Positions 1 to 6,426 are shown, counted from the first letter of the stretch. The stretch is 7,976 nucleotides of DNA from Gammaproteobacteria bacterium (GCA_020027635.1 JAHKKL010000064.1:1-7976), one strand, 5' to 3'. Numbers and translations are program-made. The notes: a model not told the origin generated them from the sequence alone.

Positions 1-463
1 TTGAAAGTTCGTAATAATCAGTGATGCTGTCGCCTGCCACATTCACCGAGAAGGTGAGTATGGACAATCGATTGCTGCCGCCATTGCTGACGTCAAATTC
101 AAATTTTCCGAATCCATCTGCTTGATTTGGTGGGGGCGCTACGTTTCCTGACCAGCCGGATGGCAAATTAACAATTGCGGAGTCGGGAGGTAAAGATGCG
201 AGCGTCGTGTTGAAATCAAACAACTGAATGCCGAAATTGCTGCCGGCAATGCTGTTAAGCGGGGCGAGCGTTTCGACGGTAAAGTCAATCAATCCGCCGA
301 TGCCATCACTGATGGTGACCTTGAGGTAGTTGGGACCATCGGCAAGAACGTTCGATTGATCCAGAAAATAACTAACCGAGGCAGCGTTCGCGGCAGATGC
401 ACCGAATATTCCCGCTGCCAAAAGCACAGCTGTTGCCGCCTTTGTTGGCGTGGTTGGTTTCAT
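1..463 (-). CDS. Secreted PEP-CTERM-type protein, N-terminal 154 residues (partial)
   Basis: The gene starts at ATG 461-463 on the minus strand and is open to the left edge, so its C-terminus is missing. GGAG lies about 9 nt upstream of the start. The first 27 residues form a signal peptide: a basic start (MKPTTPTK), the hydrophobic stretch AVLLAAGIFG, and a likely cut after ANA. The mature part begins ASVSYFLDQSN and continues with an all-beta, Gly/Asn/Ser-rich sequence of the kind seen in PEP-CTERM proteins, including the segments YLKVTISDG, GSNFGIQLFDF and SILTFSVNVAGDSI. No enzymatic motif is visible. The PEP-CTERM sorting signal itself would lie outside the window, so the family call rests on general resemblance. 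Such proteins are exported by Sec and processed by exosortase, and they are linked to exopolysaccharide and floc or biofilm matrix. A sigma-54 promoter lies upstream. Confidence 0.72.
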   Translation of the reverse strand, partial: MKPTTPTKAATAVLLAAGIFGASAANAASVSYFLDQSNVLADGPNYLKVTISDGIGGLIDFTVETLAPLNSIAGSNFGIQLFDFNTTLASLPPDSAIVNLPSGWSGNVAPPPNQADGFGKFEFDVSNGGSNRLSILTFSVNVAGDSITDYYELS

Positions 464-562
464 TATTAAATCTCCGTAAATTCACAGCTTTTATTTAAAC
501 TTCGTCAGTGGGTTGGTTATTGGTTTGTAACCACTGATTACATAGTTTTGTCCCCTATATTC

Positions 563-578
563 AGCAATACCCATGCCA
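563..578 (-). promoter_or_regulatory. Sigma-54 (-24/-12) promoter of the secreted protein gene
   Basis: On the minus strand the bases read TGGCATGGGTATTGCT. This fits the RpoN consensus TGGCAYRNNNNTTGCW at every defined position. The GG (577-576) and GC (565-564) elements have the required 12-base offset. It points toward the minus-strand gene starting at 463, giving an expected transcript start near 552 and a leader of about 90 nt. Sigma-54 promoters controlled by PrsK/PrsR are known for PEP-CTERM genes in some exosortase-bearing bacteria, which agrees with the gene downstream. Confidence 0.72.
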
Positions 579-729
579 GTAATTATATACATGTGAAAAC
601 AATAACTTATTTACGTATACGTATACATACCTAGAATTAGACTGAAAGGATTTTCGACATGATTAATTGCACAGGAATTTAATTTCTTATAGTTAATACA
701 GGCACATAATTACAATTACTGATGTGAAC

Positions 730-745
730 AATCATGTAAATGATT
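730..745. repeat. Inverted repeat, candidate activator site
   Basis: Perfect 6-bp arms AATCAT/ATGATT around the spacer GTAA. It sits about 155 bases upstream of the -24 element, a normal distance for a sigma-54 enhancer. It could equally be chance in AT-rich DNA. Confidence 0.35.
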
Positions 746-762
746 TCGACACTATTGCAATT

Positions 763-777
763 ACTGACGTAATCAGT
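763..777. repeat. Inverted repeat, candidate activator site
   Basis: Perfect 5-bp arms ACTGA/TCAGT around CGTAA. It shares the GTAA centre with the repeat at 730-745 and overlaps the second copy of the CAATTACTGAYGT direct repeat. A related ACTGATTAC lies at 532-540, on the other side of the promoter. Confidence 0.35.
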
Positions 778-889
778 CTGAAGGGAGCCTCTATAAATTG
801 CGATAAAAGCACTTACTGCCGCGGTGTTTCACAAGAATTTCAGTATCCAGTCTGATTTTAGTGCGGAATCAGGGTCTGGATCAGCCTTT

Positions 890-2116
890 TTCAGGGGATT
901 TTTCCCGCATTATGCCGCTGCGGACGCACCTTCCCTGTCGTCTGCACGCAACGAGCCGGCGAGCGCCCGCGCATCACGGCGGATCAGTTGCACCAAGCGC
1001 TGCATGTTATACACCAGGTTCATCATCCCGATCTTCACGCGTGCTCGCTGTAACCCGATGGTGCGCACGCTATGCCCGCCCATAGCAGCCTGAGCCCCGA
1101 AGATGTGCTCGACCCGCGCCCTAACCTTGGATTTGCTTCGATTTGACTGCTTTTGCGCGTCGGTCAACGGGTGGCCGCGCGTGCCTTTTTCGCAGATCTG
1201 ACTCTCAATGCCTTCCGCGGCCAGCTGCCGTTCGCGCTCGTGGGAACGGTAGGCGCTGTCGGCATAGGCCGTGCGTTTCTTGCCGTCCGGCCCGGGTGTT
1301 TGATCCAGGAGTTCTGCAAACACCTGGCTGTCGTGGACCGCCGCATCCGTCACCGCGTAGTCTTGCACCAGTTTGTGGCCTTCATCCGCGTTGATGTGGT
1401 TCTTGTAGCCGTAGTGCTTTTCATCGTTCTTCTTGGTCCAACGCGCATCAACGTCCTTCTGGCGTTGTTTGGCCGGCTGCTCCGTCCATGCCGTGGGCGG
1501 TTCTCCCGCCTTGATCTGCGCGTTCTCCTCCCGGCTGTTGCGCTGGCGCGGCACCTCCACAAACGTGGCGTCTATCATCTGCCCCGCGCGGGCCACATAG
1601 CCTTTGGCCGCCAGTTGCTCATGAAACCGGGCAAACAACACCTCAACGAGACCCCGTTCCTTGAGCCGCTCGCGGAATAGCCATACGGTCTTGGCGTCCG
1701 GCACGCGGTGTTCCAGTTGCAGCCCCAGAAAGCGCATGAAGGAGAGTCGATCGCGTACTTGGTATTCGATCCGATCATCCGATAGATTGTGCAGTTGTTG
1801 CAGCACCAGTAGCTTGAACATCAGCACCACATCAATCGGCTTGGCCCCGGCGGGGCTCTTTCTCGCCTTCTCATGCACGCCATTGAGCTCAGGCCGAAAC
1901 CCTTCCCAGTCAATCTCCGCGTTCAGCCCCACTAAGGGGTCTCCCATTTCGGTCAACTTGCTTGCGCGTCTCTCCACATCAAAAAAACCGGGCTGGCGCT
2001 GCCTTGTCATCGTAGTTGCTCTTCCTGCCGTGGCGACTTGCGCATTATCCCTTAAGCCTCAATCGCCGTGAATCGAATTCGTCTACCATAACGGGAATTT
2101 TTAGAGGTGCCCTGAA
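890..2116 (-). mobile_element. IS5-family insertion sequence, about 1.2 kb, apparently complete
   Basis: A single full-length DDE transposase gene fills most of this element. Short inverted ends are visible: TTCAGGG at 890-896 matches CCCTGAA at 2110-2116. A second, imperfect inner match pairs TTTCCCGCATTATG (901-914) with CATAACGGGAA (2087-2097) read in reverse complement. The transposase stop codon lies within the left end and its start about 100 bases inside the right end, as usual for this family. The exact boundaries are uncertain because the two ends differ by several bases of spacing. A direct repeat GTCTGGA occurs just outside (874-880 and 2117-2123) and may be a target duplication, but 7 bp would be unusual for the IS5 subgroup. 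Confidence 0.8.
910..2010 (-). CDS. IS5-family transposase (DDE)
   Basis: This 366-residue transposase catalyses cut-and-paste type movement of the surrounding insertion sequence. An N-terminal DUF772-type region (about residues 30-130, with segments FRPELN, VVLMFKLLVLQQL and LSDDRIEYQVRDRLSFMRFLGL) precedes the DDE catalytic domain. The likely acid triad is D147 in MIDATFVEVP, D251 in YADSAYRS and E301 in RARVEHIFG. The last is part of the Y-(2)-R-(3)-E-type signature region of IS4/IS5 enzymes. The reading frame is unbroken and of normal family length, so the enzyme may be active. AGGAAGAG lies about 9 nt upstream of ATG 2008-2010, supporting this start. The gene is GC-rich compared with the AT-rich DNA on both sides, consistent with recent arrival. 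It reads away from relA. Confidence 0.93.
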   Translation of the reverse strand: MTRQRQPGFFDVERRASKLTEMGDPLVGLNAEIDWEGFRPELNGVHEKARKSPAGAKPIDVVLMFKLLVLQQLHNLSDDRIEYQVRDRLSFMRFLGLQLEHRVPDAKTVWLFRERLKERGLVEVLFARFHEQLAAKGYVARAGQMIDATFVEVPRQRNSREENAQIKAGEPPTAWTEQPAKQRQKDVDARWTKKNDEKHYGYKNHINADEGHKLVQDYAVTDAAVHDSQVFAELLDQTPGPDGKKRTAYADSAYRSHERERQLAAEGIESQICEKGTRGHPLTDAQKQSNRSKSKVRARVEHIFGAQAAMGGHSVRTIGLQRARVKIGMMNLVYNMQRLVQLIRRDARALAGSLRADDREGASAAA

Positions 2117-2305
2117 GTCTGGACTCATGGTACTGACGTTTGGATTTATTCCGGGTTCTGAGCAAATACCTTAGATCAGTACACGACCAAGAAGGCGCAA
2201 GTCGATATTTTATCCATATGTTCCGTGCGTTAGTGATATTTTATAGCTAAATGCATTAACAGATTTTTCCGTATCCTGAATACTGATCAGCTGGGTGGAC
2301 GAGAT
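2117..2305. other. Intergenic region between insertion sequence and relA
   Basis: About 190 AT-rich bases with no gene. It should contain the relA promoter, but I cannot pick a convincing -35/-10 pair. AT-rich hexamers occur around 2205-2260. If the direct repeat GTCTGGA marks the insertion point, the pre-insertion spacer ran from here straight into the 780-873 region. Confidence 0.4.
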
Positions 2306-4516
2306 ATGAAGCTTTCGAGAAAATCAGGGGGTGACGAATCTCCGGCGGCGAGCACGGAGCCGGACCCACGGTTAATTGCCCTGCTGGATCACCATCCAGC
2401 GGTTGAAAAGCAGGTGCTTTCGAACGCCGCGCAATGGGCCATCGAGGCGCATCAGGGACAGCAACGAGCCTCCGGGGAACCCTTTTACCTTCACGCGCTG
2501 GCCGTGTCCGAAATTCTCAACGACCTCAAGCTGGACTACGAAACCATCGCCGCGGCCCTGCTGCATGACGTGGTCGAGGATACAGATATCTCTCTGGATG
2601 ATGTCGAGAGGGAGTTTGGCCCGGTGATCGCCCGACTGGTGGATGGCGTTACCAAAATGGAGCGGATCGGGGAATTCCGTGAGCTTGGCCAGGAAGGAGG
2701 CAAGGAACACGCCCAGGCCGAGAGTCTGCGCAAGCTGTTGCTCGCCATGGCCGAGGATGTGCGCGTTGTGTTGATCAAACTGGCGGACCGCCTGCACAAC
2801 ATGCGTACCCTGAAACACCTGGATGAAGATCGTCGGCGCCGCATCGCCCGGGAGACCCTGGATATCTACGCGCCGCTCGCCAACCGCCTGGGTATCTGGC
2901 AGATCAAGTGGGAACTCGAGGATCTGTCACTGCGCTACCTCGAACCCGAGGTCTACCGGGAACTGGCCGCTCAGCTCGATGAGAAACGAGCGGATCGGGA
3001 GGGTTTTATCAAGCGTGTCATCGATCGTCTGACTACCGAACTGAGGCTGGCAGGCATCGAGGCGGTAGTCAGCGGCCGACCGAAACATATTTACAGTATA
3101 TGGCGCAAAATGCAGCGCAAACGTCTCGATTTTGACCAGATCTTCGATATGCAGGCGGTGCGCATCCTGGTAAAAGAGGAGCGCGACTGTTACGGGGCCC
3201 TGGGTGTGGTCCATGGTCTGTGGCGTCATATCGCCAAAGAATTCGACGATTACATCGCCAACCCAAAGGAGAATCTGTACCGCTCCCTCCATACCGCCGT
3301 GATTGGACCGGAAGGACGCACGCTGGAAGTGCAGATCCGCACCGAGGACATGCACCGCCACGCGGAACTCGGGGTCGCGGCCCACTGGCGCTACAAGGAA
3401 GGGGGCAGTTTCGATCCCGGTTACGAGGAAAAGATTGCCTGGTTGCGGCAACTGCTGGAGTGGCGTGATGAGGAAAGTACCGCCAAAGACTTCGTCGACC
3501 GCTTCAAATCCGAGGCATTTCAGGAACGGGTCTATGTGCTGACACCGCAAGGCAGGATTATCGATCTGCCCCAGGGTTCGACGCCGCTCGATTTCGCCTA
3601 CGCCGTACATACGGAGATCGGACACCGCTGCCGGGGAGCCAAGGTCAACGGGCACATCGTCCCGCTGACCTACCGTCTTCAGAATGGCGAGCAGGTCGAG
3701 GTATTGACCACCAAGCAGGGGGCTCCAAGCCGCGACTGGATGAATCCGCACCAGGGCTACCTGAAGACATCGCGCGCCAAATCGCGCGTGCGCCAGTGGT
3801 TCAAGCGTCAGGATGTCGAGCACAACATCAGCGCCGGTCGGGGCCTGCTGGATCGTGAATTGCATCGATTGGGCATCACCGGCCTGCCGGTTGAGAAGCT
3901 CGCCGGGTGGTTCAGGTACAAGCAGGTGGAGGATTTGCTGGTCGCGCTGGGTCGTGGAGATATCAATACCAGTCAACTGGCCAACGCGATCAATGAACTG
4001 GTGCCGCGACCGGAACCCGTTATTGTAGAGAGACCGCGGGTCAAATCCCGGAAAGAGTCAGCCACACCCGAAGGCTTCAATATACTGGGGGTGGGCAACC
4101 TGTTGACCAGCACAGCCAGATGTTGCCACCCCGTTCCTAACGACCCCATCGTAGGCTACATTACCCGCGGGCGCGGGGTCACGATCCACCGTCGTGATTG
4201 CGGGAATATCCTGCGCATGGAAGGGGAGGACCTGAAGCGGCTTATCGAAGTGGAGTGGGGTGTACCCTCGGAAGCGGGTTATACGGTGGAACTTTTCGTG
4301 CAGGCCTACGACCGGTCAGGCTTGCTGCGTGACATAACGGCCGTGCTGGCCAATGAAAAGATCAATCTCACCGGTGTGAACACCCTGACCGACAAGCGCG
4401 ACGGCATCGCACGTATGAACCTGGTCATGGAGATTGCGAACATCACCCAGTTGAGCCGCGTGCTCACGCAAATCGGACAGTTGCCCAACGTGGTGGAGGC
4501 ACGGCGAAAGGTGTGA
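2306..4516 (+). CDS. relA: RelA/SpoT-homologue (p)ppGpp synthetase, RelA type with intact HD motif
   Basis: This enzyme makes (p)ppGpp from ATP and GTP/GDP in the stringent response, acting in the cytosol and, for RelA, on stalled ribosomes. The 736 residues show the full long-RSH layout: HD hydrolase domain (about 30-190), synthetase domain (about 230-365; GRPKHIYSIWRKM at 257-269, EVQIRT at 341-346), TGS domain (about 405-468), helical and zinc-finger part (CCHP at 606-609, C632) and C-terminal ACT domain (about 655-736). The synthetase carries EFDD (312-315), the acidic ExDD version typical of monofunctional RelA, in the RelA-like string KEFDDYIANPK. The HD metal and substrate residues nevertheless look present: R54, H63, H87-D88, E91-D92, D161, N165. 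Length matches RelA (E. coli 744). The start at ATG 2306 follows a purine-rich stretch (GGTGGACGAGAT). The usual gammaproteobacterial neighbours rlmD and mazG are absent. RelA rather than SpoT is favoured by sequence and context. Confidence 0.92.
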   Translation: MKLSRKSGGDESPAASTEPDPRLIALLDHHPAVEKQVLSNAAQWAIEAHQGQQRASGEPFYLHALAVSEILNDLKLDYETIAAALLHDVVEDTDISLDDVEREFGPVIARLVDGVTKMERIGEFRELGQEGGKEHAQAESLRKLLLAMAEDVRVVLIKLADRLHNMRTLKHLDEDRRRRIARETLDIYAPLANRLGIWQIKWELEDLSLRYLEPEVYRELAAQLDEKRADREGFIKRVIDRLTTELRLAGIEAVVSGRPKHIYSIWRKMQRKRLDFDQIFDMQAVRILVKEERDCYGALGVVHGLWRHIAKEFDDYIANPKENLYRSLHTAVIGPEGRTLEVQIRTEDMHRHAELGVAAHWRYKEGGSFDPGYEEKIAWLRQLLEWRDEESTAKDFVDRFKSEAFQERVYVLTPQGRIIDLPQGSTPLDFAYAVHTEIGHRCRGAKVNGHIVPLTYRLQNGEQVEVLTTKQGAPSRDWMNPHQGYLKTSRAKSRVRQWFKRQDVEHNISAGRGLLDRELHRLGITGLPVEKLAGWFRYKQVEDLLVALGRGDINTSQLANAINELVPRPEPVIVERPRVKSRKESATPEGFNILGVGNLLTSTARCCHPVPNDPIVGYITRGRGVTIHRRDCGNILRMEGEDLKRLIEVEWGVPSEAGYTVELFVQAYDRSGLLRDITAVLANEKINLTGVNTLTDKRDGIARMNLVMEIANITQLSRVLTQIGQLPNVVEARRKV

Positions 4517-4607
4517 CGGGTTTTGTGCATCCCTGTCTCGCGGCAGTTTCTTATTATGCCAGGCCAGCAAGGTCAGGACGCGGGTTGATGTAAGCGAATG
4601 GAAGTGC

Positions 4608-4650
4608 CCTGACGGGAAGGAATGGGATGCTGCTATCCCCTTACGGGCAG
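4608..4650. terminator. Hairpin between convergent genes, possible bidirectional terminator
   Basis: Nested pairings CCTG/CAGG, AAGG/CCTT and GGGAT/ATCCC (sharing one base) close around a GCTGCT loop in the gap between relA and the convergent SPOR-like gene. The hairpin overlaps the last codons of that gene. It lacks a clear U-run on either side, so intrinsic termination is not assured. Confidence 0.3.
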
Positions 4651-5306
4651 GCCATCTCTTCCAGCCGTAGGCCAGGATTTTTTCTGGCCAAGCCTGCCAG
4701 ACTCTCGTTCTTGTTATCCTGCCCCTGGAATACCAGCCAGTAGGCGCTGCGTTTTGCGTAACTCGGTTCGAGGTGTGGATCAAGCCCGAGCGTATCAACA
4801 CTGGCTAATTTTTTCTCGGCTTGTGACTTATCCCTGAAGGTGCCGAGGGAAATCACGTTCTCCATGCCGATAATATTGGCCGTGATATCCTCCTTTTCCA
4901 GCCTGCGCTTGATCTGTAAAGCTTCCTCATATTGCATGGCCGGCAACAGGACGGAGTAACCGACCTGTTCCTGCTCGTAGCGGGTTTGTGGCTTGGCGGT
5001 CAACCCAAGCTTGTCAAGACGCTTCTCGAGTGCTTTCAATTCCGGTTCCGCCAGAAACGGGCCGAGTGCCTGACAGGTTAGCGGCGTGACAGCCCCCGGT
5101 GGTTGCGTTGCGGTTATGTCTTCGATATGCCGGGCTTCCACGGGTGATTGTTGCGCATCTCTTTCCCGGAGAGTTACCAGCCGCTTGATATCCGGGGGCA
5201 GGGGGGATAGCACACGTTCGACCTCCTTATCCGGTACATTCAGAAATACCTGCCAAGTGAAATAAGCACAGTTCATCGTGACTAGCAGAAAAATCACGTA
5301 CCGCAT
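4641..5306 (-). CDS. Membrane-anchored SPOR-domain-like protein
   Basis: The product is 221 residues long. It starts with a single N-terminal membrane segment (about residues 3-21, YVIFLLVTMNCAYFTWQV), so most of it should face the periplasm. A linker follows, then a region resembling SPOR repeats: CQALGPF with LKALEKRLDKLGL (78-102), GYSVLLPAMQYEEALQIKRRLEKEDI (117-141) and ISLGTFRDKSQAEKKLASVDTLG (152-174), ending in a segment with YWLVF. SPOR domains bind denuded peptidoglycan at division sites. This arrangement of short membrane anchor plus degenerate SPOR region recurs in small gammaproteobacterial proteins of unknown role, often beside coaX. No coaX is visible here. AGGTGG about 8 nt upstream of ATG 5304-5306 supports the start. 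It is convergent with relA. The fold call is by motif resemblance only. Confidence 0.68.
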   Translation of the reverse strand: MRYVIFLLVTMNCAYFTWQVFLNVPDKEVERVLSPLPPDIKRLVTLRERDAQQSPVEARHIEDITATQPPGAVTPLTCQALGPFLAEPELKALEKRLDKLGLTAKPQTRYEQEQVGYSVLLPAMQYEEALQIKRRLEKEDITANIIGMENVISLGTFRDKSQAEKKLASVDTLGLDPHLEPSYAKRSAYWLVFQGQDNKNESLAGLARKNPGLRLEEMACP

Positions 5307-5693
5307 TGTTTTTCCACCTGCGAGTTCCGGTTACCCGAAATACCGTGCTGATGGATCGCGGCGTTCGGAATAACGGTAATACACGACTAACACCATCATG
5401 TGAATCGATGATCTCACTATAGACGCTTGATTAGGGATTGGCGATATGGTGTGCGGCAGGCGGGCGTTTCTGTTAGACGCAGATTTCGCATCTGTGCGCG
5501 AAGGGCAATGGTCGAGCACGACAGGGAATGGGCGTGAATCGGCCCAGGTTACATCAAACCTAAATTGATTGCGTCAATGGTAATGCAGCCCTCCGGGAGC
5601 TGCGCCCATTAATATGTTTCCGGCACCGGTGAACCACAGCCTCACAGGGAAGGGAATGTAACCGCCGACGATCGTGGCAGGAACGGAGAATTG
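5307..5693. other. Gene-free spacer with three consecutive stem-loops
   Basis: About 390 bases without a supported gene. The short frames here have no ribosome binding site or recognisable product. It holds a hairpin CGCAGAT/ATCTGTG around 5478-5496 and, further right, the three stem-loops at 5546-5611 described separately. The promoter of the SPOR-like gene should lie in the left half (a TATAGT sits near 5413-5418 on the minus strand), but no good -35 is seen. Confidence 0.4.
5546..5611. ncRNA. Three tandem stem-loops, possible structured RNA or terminator region
   Basis: The stems are AGGTT-ACATCA-AACCT (5546-5561), ATTGA-TTGCG-TCAAT (5564-5578) and TAATG+CAGC pairing with GCTG...CATTA (5581-5611, with a CGCC bulge). 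They follow one another with almost no spacing. No U-run follows, so this is not a standard terminator. Strand and function are unknown. Confidence 0.25.
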
Positions 5694-6083
5694 TCAGGAG
5701 CTGGTATGGTCTCGCCCCGATGACGTGGGTTTTCTACCTGAGTGTGCCGACAAGTAACCCTCACCGATGTAAGGATCAACCCGCTCCTCCGGCTCCTGGT
5801 GACTGTCATCGGAAGTGTCCCGCTCATTGGCGAATTCAATCGCCTCGCGGATTTCATCAAGTCTTCCTAGCAAGGCCCCCAGAGCACCGGCGAGCAGGGA
5901 AGGCATGGGAAACGTCCAGAACCAGAACCAACCGCTGGCGGCAGTATCAGGAACTGCACCACCACTCAATGATGGCACCCCGCCGCCCTGCAATGCCCCC
6001 ATCCCGAATTGCTGTCCGCCAATCAATGCGCCCAGACCAATCAAGATCCAGACAAAGGCAAAAACATACAATATTGTCTTCAT
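5694..6083 (-). CDS. Small membrane protein, two predicted helices, function unknown
   Basis: I do not recognise a family. The 129-residue product has two hydrophobic segments, about residues 3-23 (TILYVFAFVWILIGLGALIGG) and about 51-72 (GWFWFWTFPMPSLLAGALGALLG). They are separated by a Gly/Ser/Pro-rich loop. A hydrophilic, acidic tail follows (REAIEFANERDTSDDSHQEPEERVD and on). This pattern fits a small inner-membrane protein. GGGTGGG lies about 7 nt upstream of ATG 6081-6083 on the minus strand, supporting the start. It lies just downstream of the tRNA-fragment terminator, so it probably has its own promoter in 6084-6140. The final 20 or so residues (SGRKPTSSGRDHTSS) look low-complexity. 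Confidence 0.6.
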   Translation of the reverse strand: MKTILYVFAFVWILIGLGALIGGQQFGMGALQGGGVPSLSGGAVPDTAASGWFWFWTFPMPSLLAGALGALLGRLDEIREAIEFANERDTSDDSHQEPEERVDPYIGEGYLSAHSGRKPTSSGRDHTSS

Positions 6084-6141
6084 GTTAACCCACCCTAACC
6101 GTGCTTTCCCTGGCAGTTAACCTGAGATGTGTTGCGGGCAT

Positions 6142-6171
6142 AAAAAAAGCACCCCGGTTCCCCGTAAGCGC
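6142..6171 (-). terminator. Terminator-like hairpin with T-run after the tRNA-Val fragment
   Basis: On the minus strand GCGCTT pairs (with GU pairs) with GGGTGC around an ACGGGGAACCG loop, followed directly by seven T. It lies about 36 bases beyond the 3' end of the tRNA-Val fragment in the same orientation, as expected for the original terminator of that tRNA gene. The stem is weak, so confidence is moderate. Confidence 0.5.
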
Positions 6172-6206
6172 CCGTGCGGATCATGTGTTGCCAAGCTATT
6201 GATAAT

Positions 6207-6251
6207 TGGTGGGCGATACTGGGATTGAACCAGTGACCCCTGCCGTGTGAA
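6207..6251 (-). other. 3' fragment of tRNA-Val(CAC), attachment-site-like
   Basis: Read on the minus strand this is the 3' part of a tRNA: anticodon loop TTCACAC (anticodon CAC), 3' anticodon stem GGCAG, variable loop, T-arm ACTGG-TTCAATC-CCAGT, acceptor strand ATCGCCC, A and CCA. The T-arm is perfectly paired. The 5' half is missing: after the anticodon loop the expected CTGCC stem partner is absent (bases 6252-6256 read TGCGT instead of GGCAG on the plus strand), and no D-arm or 5' acceptor strand follows. A break precisely at the anticodon loop is the usual footprint of integration by a tyrosine recombinase into a tRNA gene. The terminator-like flank to the left suggests that the left side is the native chromosome and the inserted DNA lies to the right. 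Confidence 0.75.
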
Positions 6252-6361
6252 TGCGTTGTCACGCCCATTCTGTTTCAAGGGCTTATAGATTAACACAAGA
6301 AATAACAGTCACATAGTTTCTTTTCCGATAAGGCCGAATCTCACTGAATTCTGTTCGCAGT

Positions 6362-6391
6362 GTGACAAAACTGTGACAAGGATTTTGTCAC
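6362..6391. repeat. GTGACAAAA inverted repeat with internal third copy
   Basis: Perfect 9-bp arms GTGACAAAA (6362-6370) and TTTTGTCAC (6383-6391) flank 12 bases that contain another GTGACAA (6373-6379). Tandem and inverted short copies near an att-like tRNA end resemble recombinase arm- or core-binding sites, or a regulator operator. There is no T-run beyond the stem, which argues against a terminator. Confidence 0.5.
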
Positions 6392-6426
6392 CGGAATGAT
6401 CCTCTGTGTTCATTCGTTTTCAATAA

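Larger units (their letters stand above)
464..880. other. AT-rich regulatory intergenic region with inverted repeats
   Basis: No convincing gene lies between the secreted-protein gene and the insertion sequence. Besides the sigma-54 promoter, the stretch holds the palindrome GTATACGTATAC (615-626), the inverted repeats AATCAT-GTAA-ATGATT (730-745) and ACTGA-CGTAA-TCAGT (763-777), and a 13-base direct repeat CAATTACTGAYGT (713-725 and 758-770). A stem with CCAG/CTGG and CTGATT/AATCAG arms (847-879) lies against the insertion sequence. The repeats are 150-200 bases upstream of the promoter, where an enhancer-binding activator of sigma-54 could bind. Their function is inferred only. Confidence 0.5.

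Noticed and set aside
166..183. TGGCAAATTAACAATTGC as a second sigma-54 promoter
   Set aside because: The GG-to-GC distance is 15 rather than 12 bases and it lies inside coding sequence.
1153..1680. Open frame of 175 codons on the plus strand across the transposase
   Set aside because: Antisense shadow of the transposase gene; the opposite strand has the conserved DDE motifs.
2927..3976. Long open frame of 349 codons on the minus strand inside relA
   Set aside because: It lies wholly opposite the conserved RelA coding sequence, shows no recognisable domain or ribosome binding site, and is expected by chance opposite GC-rich codons.
4316..4801. Minus-strand frame of 161 codons spanning the relA 3' end and the SPOR-like gene
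   Set aside because: It overlaps both real genes and has no motifs of its own.
5331..5519. Minus-strand 62-codon frame upstream of the SPOR-like gene
   Set aside because: No ribosome binding site, no family resemblance and low-complexity composition.
6207..6290. Intact tRNA gene
   Set aside because: Only the 3' part is present. The anticodon stem partner, D-arm and 5' acceptor strand are missing.
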